The notes under the pieces were generated by a model. The model saw only the letters and a list, made by a program, of their open reading frames with translations. It was not told where the DNA came from and did not search any database. The position numbers were made by a program, and so were the translations under genes. This document shows positions 23,561-34,971 of a stretch of 64,000 nucleotides of DNA, one piece after another (the stretch's first letter is position 1; each line of letters starts with the position of its first letter). Where the stretch lies: positions 310,001 to 374,000 of the forward strand of contig JAHQIW010000141.1 in assembly GCA_019055375.1 (NCBI GenBank), written 5' to 3'. This DNA comes from Parelaphostrongylus tenuis (lineage: Eukaryota; Nematoda; Chromadorea; Rhabditida; Metastrongylidae).

Positions 23561-26500
23561 CTTTGAGATTGGTCTTTCGATGAGTATTTTGAATTTCTTT
23601 ACAGCACACATGATCACGTTAAGAAATAAATTATCGCCGTTAAGCGTGGTTCGATATTCAAGAGCAACTTCATAACTGCTCGTTGATGATCATGGGAGTT
23701 GCTCACATCAAGAACTTTAAGTGAATTAGCGCTCGATTTTCTTTTTGTGAAAAGTTGTAGTACCCCAAGTGAACAGGTGACATAATCACTGAGCACTTTG
23801 CAGCTATCAAGCCTAGTTGTCGCTAACGATTTGTGAATGACCATACTGCCTTTCAAGCATCCAGCCAATTTACTCTTCAAATGAGCAAGGTCATGGCATA
23901 ATACAATAGCGAAATTATCACAGAACACTAGATATGTCACTGCAGTAATGAAATTTGAATAATTTTGCCAAAAAGTGGAAGATGATGCTAATGGCATTGA
24001 GCTGAATAACGTGACCCTACATTCACTTCATGGTTTGAAGTAGGAAATGTGACTGGGGGCTTTATACGCTTAAAGTTCTACATCTACCTTCACAGCAGTG
24101 TATCATTAGCGCGTCATATCCATGTGCACCAAAATCAGCTATGTTTCCTGTAGAACCCAAGTTGAAGCCCCATCAATTTTTTCAGAACCAATGTTCATCC
24201 CTCATAAGAGAAGAAAGGGAAGGAATTATTGAGCAGGAGGAGATAGGCTCGAAAAGGGTAAAGTCTGAATGAGTGGTTAGTCTTGTACGCACTAAGATCG
24301 GTACGAACTGTCGTGAGAGGGTTAAGCATGGTCGGATAACAATGCACCACAAATGATTCACCAACAATGTTACGTCAGTTTCATTTTGTTCGAGTATTTT
24401 GAATAGATGCGCGGATAAGTTTAGCTCACAGCCTCCATTAAGTGAACTCTAAATTTGCCTCTTGACATTGCTTAGCTGATTGTAAAAAAAAATCCTGAAA
24501 ATAGCTTACTTCTTGCAATCATTTTGGACGTATCTCAGTAATCAAGGCGGTTTGTGAACAATTTCGAATGATTGAATTACTTAACCGAGAACAACGTTTG
24601 GGCTATCTGTTCGGTGTGTAAACAGAGCTCATAATTTGCAGAGCATATTCTTCGTAGACTGAATTTGATGGCTATAAGGGCAGACATAAACGCAATTACA
24701 AAGTGATGAGAATCGCTCATTTTCCGTATTCCACTCTATGAAGACAAGAATAGTGCTAGTTAAGGACAGTTTTCAATTAAAAAAGGAAGGAGGTGCATTG
24801 GAACTCTGTCGACCAGTACATTGTCAGGATAAATAATGAGTAAGATTAAGTTGAAACCTTCAAGTTCATGTGGCGCTTCGAGTAATTATCGGGTTGTAAG
24901 TTCTGAACAACTATCGTATTATTCATGATGTAGGGACTACCGTGGTTAAAAAAAAGGAGTAGCAGAGAGAAAGACAAGGGGTGTTTTAGGAGATTCTCCA
25001 GTTGTCGTATAAGCCCAGCTCATCCGTGTTCGCTTGTTAGATGTGCGCGCAGTAGATGATCTTTCGAAGTAGAGGTGGTGACAAATTTCATCTAAATCCA
25101 TCAATTTCTTCAACACTTTCGTGGCTTTTTACTATTTTCACAATTCATTGCCACTTTTTCAAACCTCGGATCTGGTATTGTTATTGTCCCCCTTTTTTCT
25201 TTAACAGTTTTCATTATGGACAAAAAAGGCCTGCTCTAAGAATTTGTCAACAAAGTCATAATATGACTTCTAGTGCCCAATTTTTGTCTATATGGAATTT
25301 TATAAGAAATGTATTTAGAAGAGTCTATGTTTTTGTTATCCATGATTTTGTTGGAGCGTGTGTTTGCGCAGAAGAATTTCCAAATTCCGCAATTAGCCTA
25401 GCTAGAAGTTCTGTTTGAAATGCCATAAAACTAAACTGCTAGAGAGGATGCTGCATATGCTAATGGCCTAAAGAAAATTATTACATAGAAAAGTATCGCT
25501 TTATTTGGGCTACTTCTTTGGAATGAAATAGTATAATGCATAATACACCTAATGTTAAGACATCACGGAATTTTATACCGTAGTACACACCCATCCAGGG
25601 AATTCATGCAGTATTAAGAGTTTCATCCACCGAGTAGGAGTTAGTGCTATGTAAATATACAATTCTGTTTTTGCAAAGTCATGCTGTCTAATATGTTTAT
25701 TTAAGCACTTCTATGAATAACATCAAGAAATAGACTTGCTTTTGATTGAAGTGTTTTGGTAATAAACGTCGTGAGGGTGAAGGGATCATATAGAAAAGAT
25801 TAGAATTCAATGGGATTCATTCTGAAGAACAATTAAAGGCAATTACAGTCAACAAATGCGAAATTAAGACATCGGATTGGAGAAGCCAGAAGATGAGATT
25901 CATTGAGAGAGAAATCGTGGGAATAAAGCAAATTTGACGATGATAACTCCTGCTGAACAACTGTCTGTTCTCCTACGATAATCCTGACAGGTTGTCACCT
26001 CCGTGATGAATGTGGCGCACCGATAAGAGAGGTATCAAACTCCCAAATTTTAGACTGAATTGTATTTCTTCTTCGGAAGATCGACATCAAACTATTGAGA
26101 GAATACAAACCTTTACCTGACATTTAAGGCTTCGTGAACGACGGAATTGTAAAATCTCACTGGCAGCCGTGCTAATAGTCCGCCTTTGTCTCATAAATTG
26201 ATTTACAACCAAGGTAACATTCATGATGCTCACGTATACGACGATTCTCGTTAAAGAGCATTAGAGGAAGTGCAACGTAAAAATGATTTTAAGTGCAGTA
26301 AGATTTCAAGATGATTTTTCAAATTGATTAGAATGCAGTGAAAGTACTGGGTAATTAACGAAGAAGAATGCTTGATGAGAAGATTTTTTATCTTGAAAGA
26401 CGTAATTGAATTGCCTGATGGTGAACAGGAGAAAGAAGGCAAAAGGCTAAAATAGGATGGGATATTATGGGATATTTAAATGGGATTCCAAGCGTGGATT

Positions 26501-27169
26501 TCATTTTTCGCTAAGTACATTAGCGGCACTATAACTATGCACTATGGCATTATGCTATAGTGCAGAATTCTAATCAGTTTGCGAAGAAGGAAGTTTACTC
26601 CAAGACTCACATTGCGTACAACTGATCATGACCTATCTGAGTGAGCGTGGAAGTATGACATGCCGAAAATTGTGTAGAACCCTTGAATACGCAATAGTGG
26701 AATTGTCAAAGCTCCCTTAATGAGCAACACAACTGTGGCGTTCATCATCAAGTGCGAAATCTTGAAAAACGAGATTTGCTTTTACCAAACTATTGTAGAT
26801 GGAATGAATCTCTGCCGGATTGTAGTTGAGTAAAGAATAGCGATTTGAGGCGATTTCAATTTATGAAGTTGAAAAAAGTACAATTCAAAGTACTAGTGAG
26901 AATAACTTCAAATCAAAATGCAAAAAAGTAGGAATTTCGAAGACACATTTTACAAACGAAATAAAAAGGTATTAGATAGAATGACTATTTAAGATTACCA
27001 ATGGGGTTACATGATTCGATATATGCTTCACTTTATCAGATTCAATCCGATGTGCTTAAGAAGATCAACAATATACAGCGCAATAAGAAACAAGTGCTAC
27101 AATCATTCGACTTGAATTATTGCGACTCTGAGATGGCAAAGAAAACTTAATCGTCAGCCGAAAAAGGTT
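23561..27169. other. No recognised gene
   Basis: AT-rich. The longest open frames (23,614-23,997 minus; 25,056-25,418 plus) have no family motif or coherent splice partners. Confidence 0.45.
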
Positions 27170-27432
27170 TATAACCACCTCGTGTCAGATCATCAATACC
27201 ATCCATTGGATCTCATCAATCAACATAGGGACGACTGAATGCTTATATAGCCTATGCAACACCTACGGTTTCTTGTTGATGCGTTAAATCAGCGTTGTAA
27301 TCTCCCTAGGCAAATCTGGCACCAACACGCCGATCTTGAAGGTATAGAAGGCTTGATTAATCCGAAGCACGGAATTGAGCCAACGAATACGTGTGTATTG
27401 GAGAGCACCTCTCATCACTGCGCTGCGTATGT
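27170..27432 (-). repeat. tRNA-derived SINE, family A, degraded
   Basis: Minus strand: head near 27,430 (GCAGCGCAGTGATGAGAGG), body with ATTAATCAAGCC and TTGGTGCCAGATTTGCCTAG. The order matches the family A copy at 33.5 kb. Confidence 0.55.
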
Positions 27433-28435
27433 CCCTATATTTAAATCAAACGGCAAAAGTCGACATGCAAAAGATTTTGAGGGTTCTGTTCTTCAAAATT
27501 CATTATTCAGTAAAAATAAATGGCCTACACAAAAGCAACGCAGTTTCAGTCTGTGAAAAAAATGCGCTTATAAAGTCGGACCATTGTGTGCAACAAGAAA
27601 CTTTGCAGTGAAACTATTACTTACTTAGAATTTCTATTGGATAAAATATGATTCTGAGAACTTATTACCAGTGTGCAGGAAAATTGTAGAACAAACGATC
27701 AGAAGACCAGAAATGTCAAAGCTATTTGTTTTTATTTTTTCTTAACTTCATCGATCACATAGGGACAAGTCTCGTTCTTCTCCATTAAGCATAATCGGCT
27801 GTTTTTCTACATCGTTTGGGACTGCGAGGCTCTATAAATACTCTGAAGAAAAGAATTTTGGAAAACAACAGAATTACACAATGGAAGTGGGAGGTCTAAT
27901 AGGAGAACGTTGTTTGCATTTGAGAATTCATTAAGTGATCACAGTATCTGTATCACCTACAATTACTGTAAAGGAGCAATTAAATCCACTTGGTATCAGT
28001 GGGATGATGGTTAGCACGATGTACAAGAAGGCAACTCGGATTCTGAAAAAGTATTTTGTCAGTAGTTGAAAGTCACCTACAACTTCGATCTATGATGAGG
28101 GCCGGGTCAGTGTTCAAGACGACTAATCCTGAGTGTGAGGTTCCAGTAGGCTTCCATAAACAATTCATGACGTGTGTCTGGGAAGTGTTAGACAAACAAG
28201 CGAATTTCTATGGCACAGTAGAAGAAAGCTGAGTGAGAAAACATAGCCTGCTAGAACTGCTTTCTACTCAGTAAAAATGTTAAAATAAAAAAAATTTTCT
28301 ACTTGTTACAATACCGCTTTAGATCATCGAGCTGCTGTTCGTTTGCCAGCTGTTCACTATCTCAGTATGAACTGACTGTTGAATACATAAGTAAGAAATA
28401 CAAATGCTATGCAGGAAAGGAACGTTCTTTACTGA

Positions 28436-28725
28436 CGTGCGCGTGTGGCACAACGCTTAAAGGTGCCTGGCGATAGACACGTTGTCTATGGTTCGATCCT
28501 GCCTTCAAGGCTCACCAAGTCTACTATCGCTTCAGGGTCGGTGACTTAGTATTAGACTTGTCTGGGAGGTTAGGAACACTGATTTGATAGGTCGATATCT
28601 CATCGTGAGTCATTGTAAAGGACGATAGGCACTCAATCATTTCTAACGATGCTCGACTAAGTCGAGTGTAAGGCGAATCCTTCAGGGATTGATCAGTGCT
28701 GAGCTCTATTACCAGTATTGATTCT
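28436..28725 (+). repeat. tRNA-derived SINE, family A
   Basis: Plus strand: head GCGTGTGGCACAACGCTTAA, box B-like GGTTCGATCCTGCC at about 28,491, body GACTTGTCTGGGAGG, and 3' block TCAGGGATTGATCAGTGCTG then AGCTCTAT. Nearly full length. Confidence 0.8.
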
Positions 28726-31120
28726 TGATTAATCATAAATGTACAAATTGTTGATTTTTGGATAAATACCTTGAGTAAGAGGCTTGCAACATTGATAAGC
28801 TGCAAAGTAGGTGTAACAAATGTGCCTTTTTTTGAATAAGTTTTCTACACAATAATGAACTCGCACTCTTTTTACGCTCACTTCAGCAGGCCGAAAGACA
28901 AGTCTATTATTAGAATCTTCACTTCTCAAGCTGTCAAATAACTGATGAAATTCTAGTAAGCAGTAACCGGCGAAAAAACTACAAAACACGAACCCACTAC
29001 AAATAGGACTTTTTGCCGCGAAGGGTAAAGAGCTAATGAATTCAACGTCCTGATCAAAATGAAATTTAGAGAAAACTAAAATTCTTGGGATGCATTTATA
29101 ATTAAAAACTGTTGCGTGGTCAATTCTGGTTAAGCATCCGGATTGGAATGCTTTGAATAATAAAAATCCATAACAACAGCAGGTTATTGCGAAATAGATA
29201 ATTTTGGGGATATTCACATAAATGGATTCCGACTAAGTTCAACGAAATTTGTATTTATGAGGAACGGATGGTTTGTCATTGCTCCATTCACGCATCGAGC
29301 TCGTAGAACGAGAAGGACCCACTCGGCTAATCTTGCACACGATATGGAAAAATGGAAGTACTGTTAGTGCCCCTCGAGTCACTCGCCGCAACGACAGGTG
29401 GTGCCGATAATTCACATAAAGTAACTAATTTATGGCTGCATTTTAACCATAGTTATTATAAATCACATTTTTTTTTCTTTGTGAACCAGAAGTAAAGGTT
29501 GATATAATGCGATTCGTTCAAGCAGCCGATGTTTTGGAGGTTTTCGACCACATCACAACCTGGAAAGATCAGGTTGTCCACAGTCCAGTCGGCCTCTTTC
29601 AATTTATCAGAAAAGATCTTAAAGCCGTATTATCCTATCAAAAACGAATTCAACATACAGCTTTTTGAATTCCTTCATTGAATTTTTTAATAGAAAACCA
29701 ACTATGCAGAGATTACATGGACTGGTAATGTAGTTTGCGTATCAGAGCAACAGTCTATGAAACCATATCATATCACGCGTTATTGAGGCATTCCTCTAAG
29801 TGATTCTTGTTTCGGTTCGTTTCCACTTGAAAGATTCAGTAGAAAACTTATAAGAGCCGTACCACGTCGAAGGTCGTTTTGCCCTTGATGTGATTAAAAT
29901 CTAGGTTTAATGAATTGTCCTGGTGAAATTATTGAAGTCTTTCATTAACTGAGTTGTGGGCAACCTGAGCTTTCCTGGCTATACAGAAGGCGAGTATCTG
30001 AAACGTCACCTATTTAATTGAATTGTACTATATCTACCAGAGTTCTGGCTTACAAAGAAGAAAGTGTAAATTATTGAGGAATGCTGAGCTTGATAGGTAA
30101 CCGGCATTGAAAAATTTGATAGACTAATTCAAAGGTTCTTTCTTCAATCAAATCTAAGGTGTTGATCACTCTAGAAAGTGTTGTGGAGGCGATCTATGAG
30201 CTTTTCGTACAGAATCTTCTTCAACAACATAGACGCTTTCTGGAAAACCAGATACGAATTATCGACTTCGCATGGTAGCCATAAACCTCTCTTGAACGCT
30301 CTAAGCAGTCTTCGTCAACAAGGCACATGCCTGTGGCACAAAACGTCTTCAAACCATCGGTTTGAAGACGTTTTCTTAGTATATGGCCTTGATGACATTC
30401 CGACTTGTTCTTTGAAGCCAGTGGTACAAATCTGAGTTAAGAGGGAACTCACAAGAAGAAAGGGTATGAATCTTGCTCAGAGGAGAATAGTTTGACTACT
30501 TCGAAGTCATTGTGAACAAAATGCTAAAAGGAGATTCATATGTTAGACAGCAAGGCACAAACGAGCTTGAAAATGCTATGTAGCTACAATGGAACAATGA
30601 AAGATTTGAAATTGCTTTTGTGCTGACCCACAGTGCAAGTACAGCAGTTCCAGCTATGCGAATTTTCCCTGAGACGGAAGTGCAACGCATTGGTAGCCCA
30701 ATTTCTTAACCGACACTTGCTGCACCCGATCGTCATCTCTCTCACGCTCAGCCGTTCTTTAGCGACAACCATTCCTAAGTGCGTGCATGCAAACCACCCA
30801 CACGATACTCGTGAAAAAATTTCGCACATGAGACCAAAATGAAATTAAAACAAACACACTTCGCTGAAGCTGGTGAAAATAAAATGAGAATTGAAGAGAT
30901 TTCTGCTGATTAAATGGATGGGATAGATATGGCGCCGACGATTTAGATCTGCTCGCTGACATCGGGGTTCACGATGTCGCAACATAACATCTCTATTGAA
31001 TTGAATTCGTTTCCAACCGATGAAGATAACCGTCTACGGTCTGGCGGGGCAGCGGCTATTGGCATTGAACCCACTTGTGCTGACAGATATTGGGTGCCAA
31101 TAATCATCGGAATTCATTTA
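28726..31120. other. No recognised gene; perfect hairpin at 30,340-30,374
   Basis: Contains the longest open frame of the window (28,729-29,217 minus, 162 codons), which shows no domain or codon pattern I trust. A perfect inverted repeat lies at 30,340-30,374. Confidence 0.45.
30340..30374. repeat. Perfect 16-bp stem, 3-base loop hairpin
   Basis: AAAACGTCTTCAAACC is followed by ATC and then its exact reverse complement. It looks like a terminator but sits in a nematode repeat region, so no such role is assigned. Confidence 0.9.
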
Positions 31121-31124
31121 TAGT

Positions 31125-31200
31125 TAGCATACGCTTCCGGAAAGAGTGAGATCGGGGTTCGAATCCCGGCTGACGCAAATGTTTTTGCACAACACTCCAC
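31125..31200 (+). repeat. tRNA-like SINE fragment, family C
   Basis: An exact box B consensus GGTTCGAATCC at 31,156-31,166 is followed by GACGCAAATGTTTTTGCACA. The same tail is at 39,797-39,885 in inverted orientation. Head degraded. Confidence 0.55.
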
Positions 31201-31291
31201 ATTATTGGGTATATTACAAGATCATACCACAGCAACAAGCGGTCAAATAAATGAATTCCGATTGATTATTCGCCTTTATTTTCACTTTGTT

Positions 31292-31620
31292 GCAAGCCTT
31301 CGCCATGTCCAATCGAAAGAGCGTTTCGATGCAGCAAACAATGCCAGACTGCACACTGCCAAAAAGATTATAGACAAGTATGCTGAATTGGACGGAGTCG
31401 AGGTTCTGTCGCATCTCGGCTACTGTCCATATTGCCCTCTATCCGACTTTGCTTTTTCCGATTGGTGCCAATCAATTTGAAGGGTCACCGACTTGAATCG
31501 TTAGATGAAGTTGAGAAAGCATGTCAAGAGTTCTTTGATTTGAAGCCGAAAGAATGGTGCTCGACCAAATTCAGAACTCGCCGGACCGATGGCAGAAAGC
31601 CGTAGAAAAAGATGGCCTTT
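31292..31620 (+). pseudogene. Mariner transposase fragment, frameshifted
   Basis: ANNARLHTAKKIIDKYAELD and GVEVLSHLGYCPYCPLSDFA correspond to the DNARPHTA and HPPYSPDLAPSD region, with the second catalytic aspartate replaced by asparagine as in the 2.0-kb copy. The frame stops at 31,480. Other frames continue the family pattern with LDEVEKACQEFF and then SPDRWQKAVEKDGLCFEE, so at least two frame changes have occurred. Non-functional. Confidence 0.8.
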
Positions 31621-31735
31621 GTTTCGAAGAATATTTGTTTTTTTTTTGCTTGAAATATATGGGAAACTAAGGAAATGGAAAATTATATATTCAATTTATA
31701 TAAGTGCGCCAGAACTTTCTTTCCAACACAGTGTT
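31292..31735 (+). mobile_element. Mariner-family transposon relic, copy 2
   Basis: The C-terminal transposase region (see overlapping pseudogene) is followed by a 3' end with AGAACTTTCTTTCCAACACA at about 31,711-31,730, resembling a mariner terminal repeat. I could not find the left terminal repeat, so the 5' boundary is only where homology starts. Confidence 0.65.
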
Positions 31736-32037
31736 ATGTATATATGAATGAATTTGAGGGCTTCATTCAGTAGCACCATTATTATAAATACGCGGTAACT
31801 ACAATTGTATAAGCTATTCGGCATTCAGAAACGATTAACGAAAAGAGAAAAACTTTAAATGATCATGAAAGAGTGAGGAGTGATGGAGAGAGAGACGTAG
31901 AGAGCTAGAGGAAGAGAAAGGGAAACGATAGGGAGGAAATAAGATCGGGAAATTTTGTTGAGATTATTTACATTTCCAATTGAAAATTTCCTGTGGCACA
32001 GGAGTATGAGAATAAAATAAAAAGACGACAAAGCTTT
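31736..32037. other. No recognised feature
   Basis: About 300 bases of AT-rich sequence with a purine-rich stretch (31,860-31,930, GAGAGA-like). Nothing else seen. Confidence 0.5.
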
Positions 32038-32305
32038 TGACCTTGACCATCCTTGAGGAATGCACCACGAACTTGACTTCATCAAGTTTCGTCAGAGGTA
32101 GTTCAATGCATATCTAGCTTCTAAAATAACTCGTGGTGGCTCAGCGGTAATTGAGTCAGTGCTGCTTCCTCGCAGACAAATTTGGTACCAATTTGCACAC
32201 CCTGCAGGGATGGAAAGCTTGGCGAGCGCTGGGTGCGAGAGCGAACCAATGGCACATGCGTGTGGCAGAAAAACTCTAGCCGCTGCGCTGCACGCACGAA
32301 TAATG
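32038..32305 (-). repeat. tRNA-derived SINE, family A, diverged
   Basis: Minus strand: head GCGTGCAGCGCAGCGGCTAG near 32,300, box B-like GGTTCGCTCTCGC, body with CCATCCCTGCAGGG and GAAGCAGCACTGACTC. The 3' end has diverged. Confidence 0.7.
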
Positions 32306-32449
32306 ATGGATGAAGCTCTTAGTTTCGCTCCTTCCAAAGATAGAAAATTGATATTAGACTTGCTCATGATAGCTGCGCTGACTGGATACTTCTTAGATCA
32401 CCGGCACTTCTTTAGAAGGTTTTTATTTGAAATATCTTTGTTTCATTAG

Positions 32450-33400
32450 TATTCATACAGATATCAAGTATATAGGTAGGTTAAATAAATAAGTGTGTCA
32501 AAGAGATCTAAGAAAGTTCAATGATGATGTGACAACAACTGACGGAATCGTAGACAACCATAGGTAATCGATGTATTACATTGACACATGCTAAACACAT
32601 CGGAGCTAGGATTTCTTATCCCGTAGCTGAAGTTCAGTTCCAGAAAAAAGGTTTTGAAAACATAAGCTCCCTAACAATATATAATTTCTAATTTTGCCCT
32701 GGCTTCGTCAGAGCTGCAACTATTCCTCAGCATTTAACGAACCATCCTAAAAGCACCATGAGAAAATTTGTCTATCCGCTAATTAGCGGCTTCTAGAAAG
32801 AGAGCATTTCTCTTTGCAAAATATTGCTTTTGGGTAGACGCTTCTGATGATATTCATATGATGAGACGCAGATAAGTCAGAGGTAAACCTAGTAAGATTC
32901 CGATTTTTCATTTTGGTACGTCGGCTTACAATTTTTTAAAAGCCATATTTATATACGGCATTCCAGCATGTAGGCTGCCACACTCAATAAAATTTGAACG
33001 GTTTTATGATTGATAATCTGGATGGCCACTGGGGAAATCGAGGTCACTCATGTAGAGAAAAAAGCAAAGCTTTGTTGAAATACGCGTTATAAATCACTCC
33101 TTTTCTAGAAACAAAGTCCTGGTATGGATTGATAAAGGATATACGCAATATTAGGTGAATGAATATTCAGTTTTCTCACAATTGAAGAAAATGTAGCAAA
33201 TACCGTAAGCGGCTAAGCCGCACGAATACGACGAAAAAGTTGAATTGGAGAAGTTTGGTGTTTTATAGTTTTTTTTTTTTTTGACGTAAGCGAAAATAGT
33301 ACAACTGGAGCGTGTGGTGCGTGCGACGTTGATTTCACAAGTGTGTATTGTAAGTGTATCACACCTAAAACATAGGCAACTTAACATCTCTGTAGATATT
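32450..33400. other. No recognised gene
   Basis: AT-rich, short open frames only. A TA microsatellite starts at its right end. Confidence 0.5.
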
Positions 33401-33401
33401 T

Positions 33402-33482
33402 ATATGTATATATATATATATATATATATGTGATTGAGATATGTACTTGCAAATAAATGTATATATATGCTATATATGCATA
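33402..33482. repeat. (TA)n-rich microsatellite, left of a SINE
   Basis: A TA run at 33,402-33,430 and interrupted TATATG repeats to 33,486. A matching TA tract lies on the other side of the SINE (33,790-33,830). Confidence 0.85.
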
Positions 33483-33483
33483 T

Positions 33484-33784
33484 ATAAAGGATAAAGCTCT
33501 CGGCGTTTATCAATCCCTGAGAGATGCGCCATGCATTCGACTTCAATTTTTAACTTCATTTGAGGTGATTGAATGCACATCTGGCCTTTACAATGACTCG
33601 CGGTGGCCTCCCGCTGAACCGAGTCAGTGCTGCTTATCCTCCCAGACAACTCTGAGACCTGTCTGGTACCAATTTACCGACCTCGGAGGGATGGATGGCT
33701 TGGTGAGCCATGAGCGTGAGATCGAACCAGAGACCTCGTGTGCGACGCAGGGGACCTCTAACCACTGCGCCACATGCGCTCTAA
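33484..33784 (-). repeat. tRNA-derived SINE, family A, best full-length copy
   Basis: Minus strand: head GCGCATGTGGCGCAGTGGTT with box A (GTGGCGCAGTGG), box B GGTTCGATCTC at about 33,728-33,718, and body CTGGGAGGATAAGCAGCACT. The 3' end is GAGAGCTTTATCCTTTAT. About 300 bp. Pol III-driven, LINE-mobilised elements have this layout. The 126-codon plus-strand frame across it is a by-product. Confidence 0.9.
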
Positions 33785-33789
33785 ATGGA

Positions 33790-33830
33790 CATATATATAT
33801 AATATATATATATACATGTATATACATATG
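33790..33830. repeat. (TA)n-rich microsatellite, right of the SINE
   Basis: TA repeat interrupted by AA and TACATG. With 33,402-33,482 it suggests the SINE landed inside one microsatellite. Confidence 0.85.
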
Positions 33831-34573
33831 TAATTAAGATGACAACAATACCAATTTGCTAAAGCAAATTAGAGATGATTCGAGCAACCCAACAACAAGC
33901 GTGAATAGATCAAAAGTGATTCAAATACTAGAAGAAGCACCAAGCAGACAATGTGCGAAGATTTACGTTGGCAGATGGCGATGTAAATGAAAGGATTGTG
34001 TAAAAGACGATTCACGCCGTAATAATTATAGTAATGATAATCAAAGAATAAGGGTTAACACTGACAGTAACAGAGGATGGCTACTGCACTAGATCGATTG
34101 TGCCGTAGCAGGAATAGGTGACACATATGAGTGGTAACTCATCCAGAAAAGATTAGGATGGATTCTTTAGCTAAGGCAGAATCTATAACGTAACAAGTGA
34201 CGGAGGTGTGTTTATGGTAGAGTGGATTACTACGGACACAGAGTGCATAAGATGGCAAATAAGTGGGCGATAACGCTATCGAGTCGCGAGAAGCAGTACC
34301 ATTCAACAACGCGTTACAAGTGACAAACGCTTGCAGAACAAGTTCAGATCAACACAAAGATTCTATGGTGGGAGTGATATGTAAAGAAAAGAGTATTCTC
34401 TATATATCGAATACACTCTTTAGACAATCTTTGGCCATTAATGATTAATATTTTCATTAGCTCTCAATGAGTAATGATTTCATTGGTTCTTAATGAGTGA
34501 TATTTCCTACTCACGGAGTGGGCAAATCCAAATATGCATAGAAAATTGTAGCCAAATGTGGACCCTATGTACC
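33831..34573. other. No recognised gene
   Basis: AT-rich, contains ATTAATGAG-type short repeats near 34,440-34,510. Nothing coding is supported. Confidence 0.45.
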
Positions 34574-34971
34574 TGAATGTTGATTATACCTTTATCTCGA
34601 GTGCTTTGTTTAGACCACGCTCAAATTTCAATATATCTTTTCATCATTATTTGATCATAATCATACCTTTATCTCTCTATAATTATGATAAAAGTACCAG
34701 CCAATGAGCAATCGAGTGCACAACACTCGGTGTTCGGTGAGTGTTTCACCTGACATAGATTGTAAAGCGTACGTCGTCGATAACTCTATATATAAGGAGT
34801 GTGACGCTCCCGAGAGAACTGGCTATGAAGAGATCGACAGACGACGGGTTCTGCCCGGCTGATGAGTCTGTAAGGACGAAACACGTGTCTCGGGCTGTAC
34901 AAGAGCCCTTACCAGACCACATGACATGTTGGCTCAAATAATGATGAAAGGATATATTGAATGTTGATTAT
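34574..34971 (+). mobile_element. Hammerhead-ribozyme element, copy 1, with 14-bp target-site duplication
   Basis: Direct repeats TGAATGTTGATTAT at 34,574-34,587 and 34,958-34,971 flank a 370-bp insert. The insert begins with an inverted copy of the family 3' region: 34,631-34,654 is the reverse complement of 34,934-34,957 with one mismatch. A plus-oriented unit ending in a hammerhead ribozyme follows. The same unit is at 45.7 and 60.3 kb. No protein is encoded. The variable-length duplication points to RNA-mediated insertion. The right boundary is uncertain by about 4 bases because TTGAA is also part of the family sequence. Confidence 0.8.
34846..34908 (+). ncRNA. Type I hammerhead ribozyme, intact core
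   Basis: Core CTGATGA at 34,859-34,865; stem II GTC/GAC closing a TGTAAG loop (34,866-34,877); GAAA at 34,878-34,881. A two-pair stem III (AC/GT) with an ACGT loop follows, then C34889 as the cleavage-site base. Stem I is GCCCGG (34,853-34,858) with TCGGGC (34,890-34,895), extended by GGGTTCT/AGAGCCC across a TGTACA bulge. That bulge and the stem II loop are placed for the usual tertiary contact. Predicted to self-cleave after C34889. A minimal stem III usually means a dimeric form is needed for efficient cleavage. Confidence 0.92.

Noticed and set aside
28729..29217. 162-codon minus-strand open frame, longest in the window
   Set aside because: No domain, no repeat of sequence elsewhere, cysteine/phenylalanine-rich chance-like composition, no splice partners.
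33457..33837. 126-codon plus-strand open frame
   Set aside because: Runs through the antisense of a tRNA-derived SINE and a TA microsatellite.
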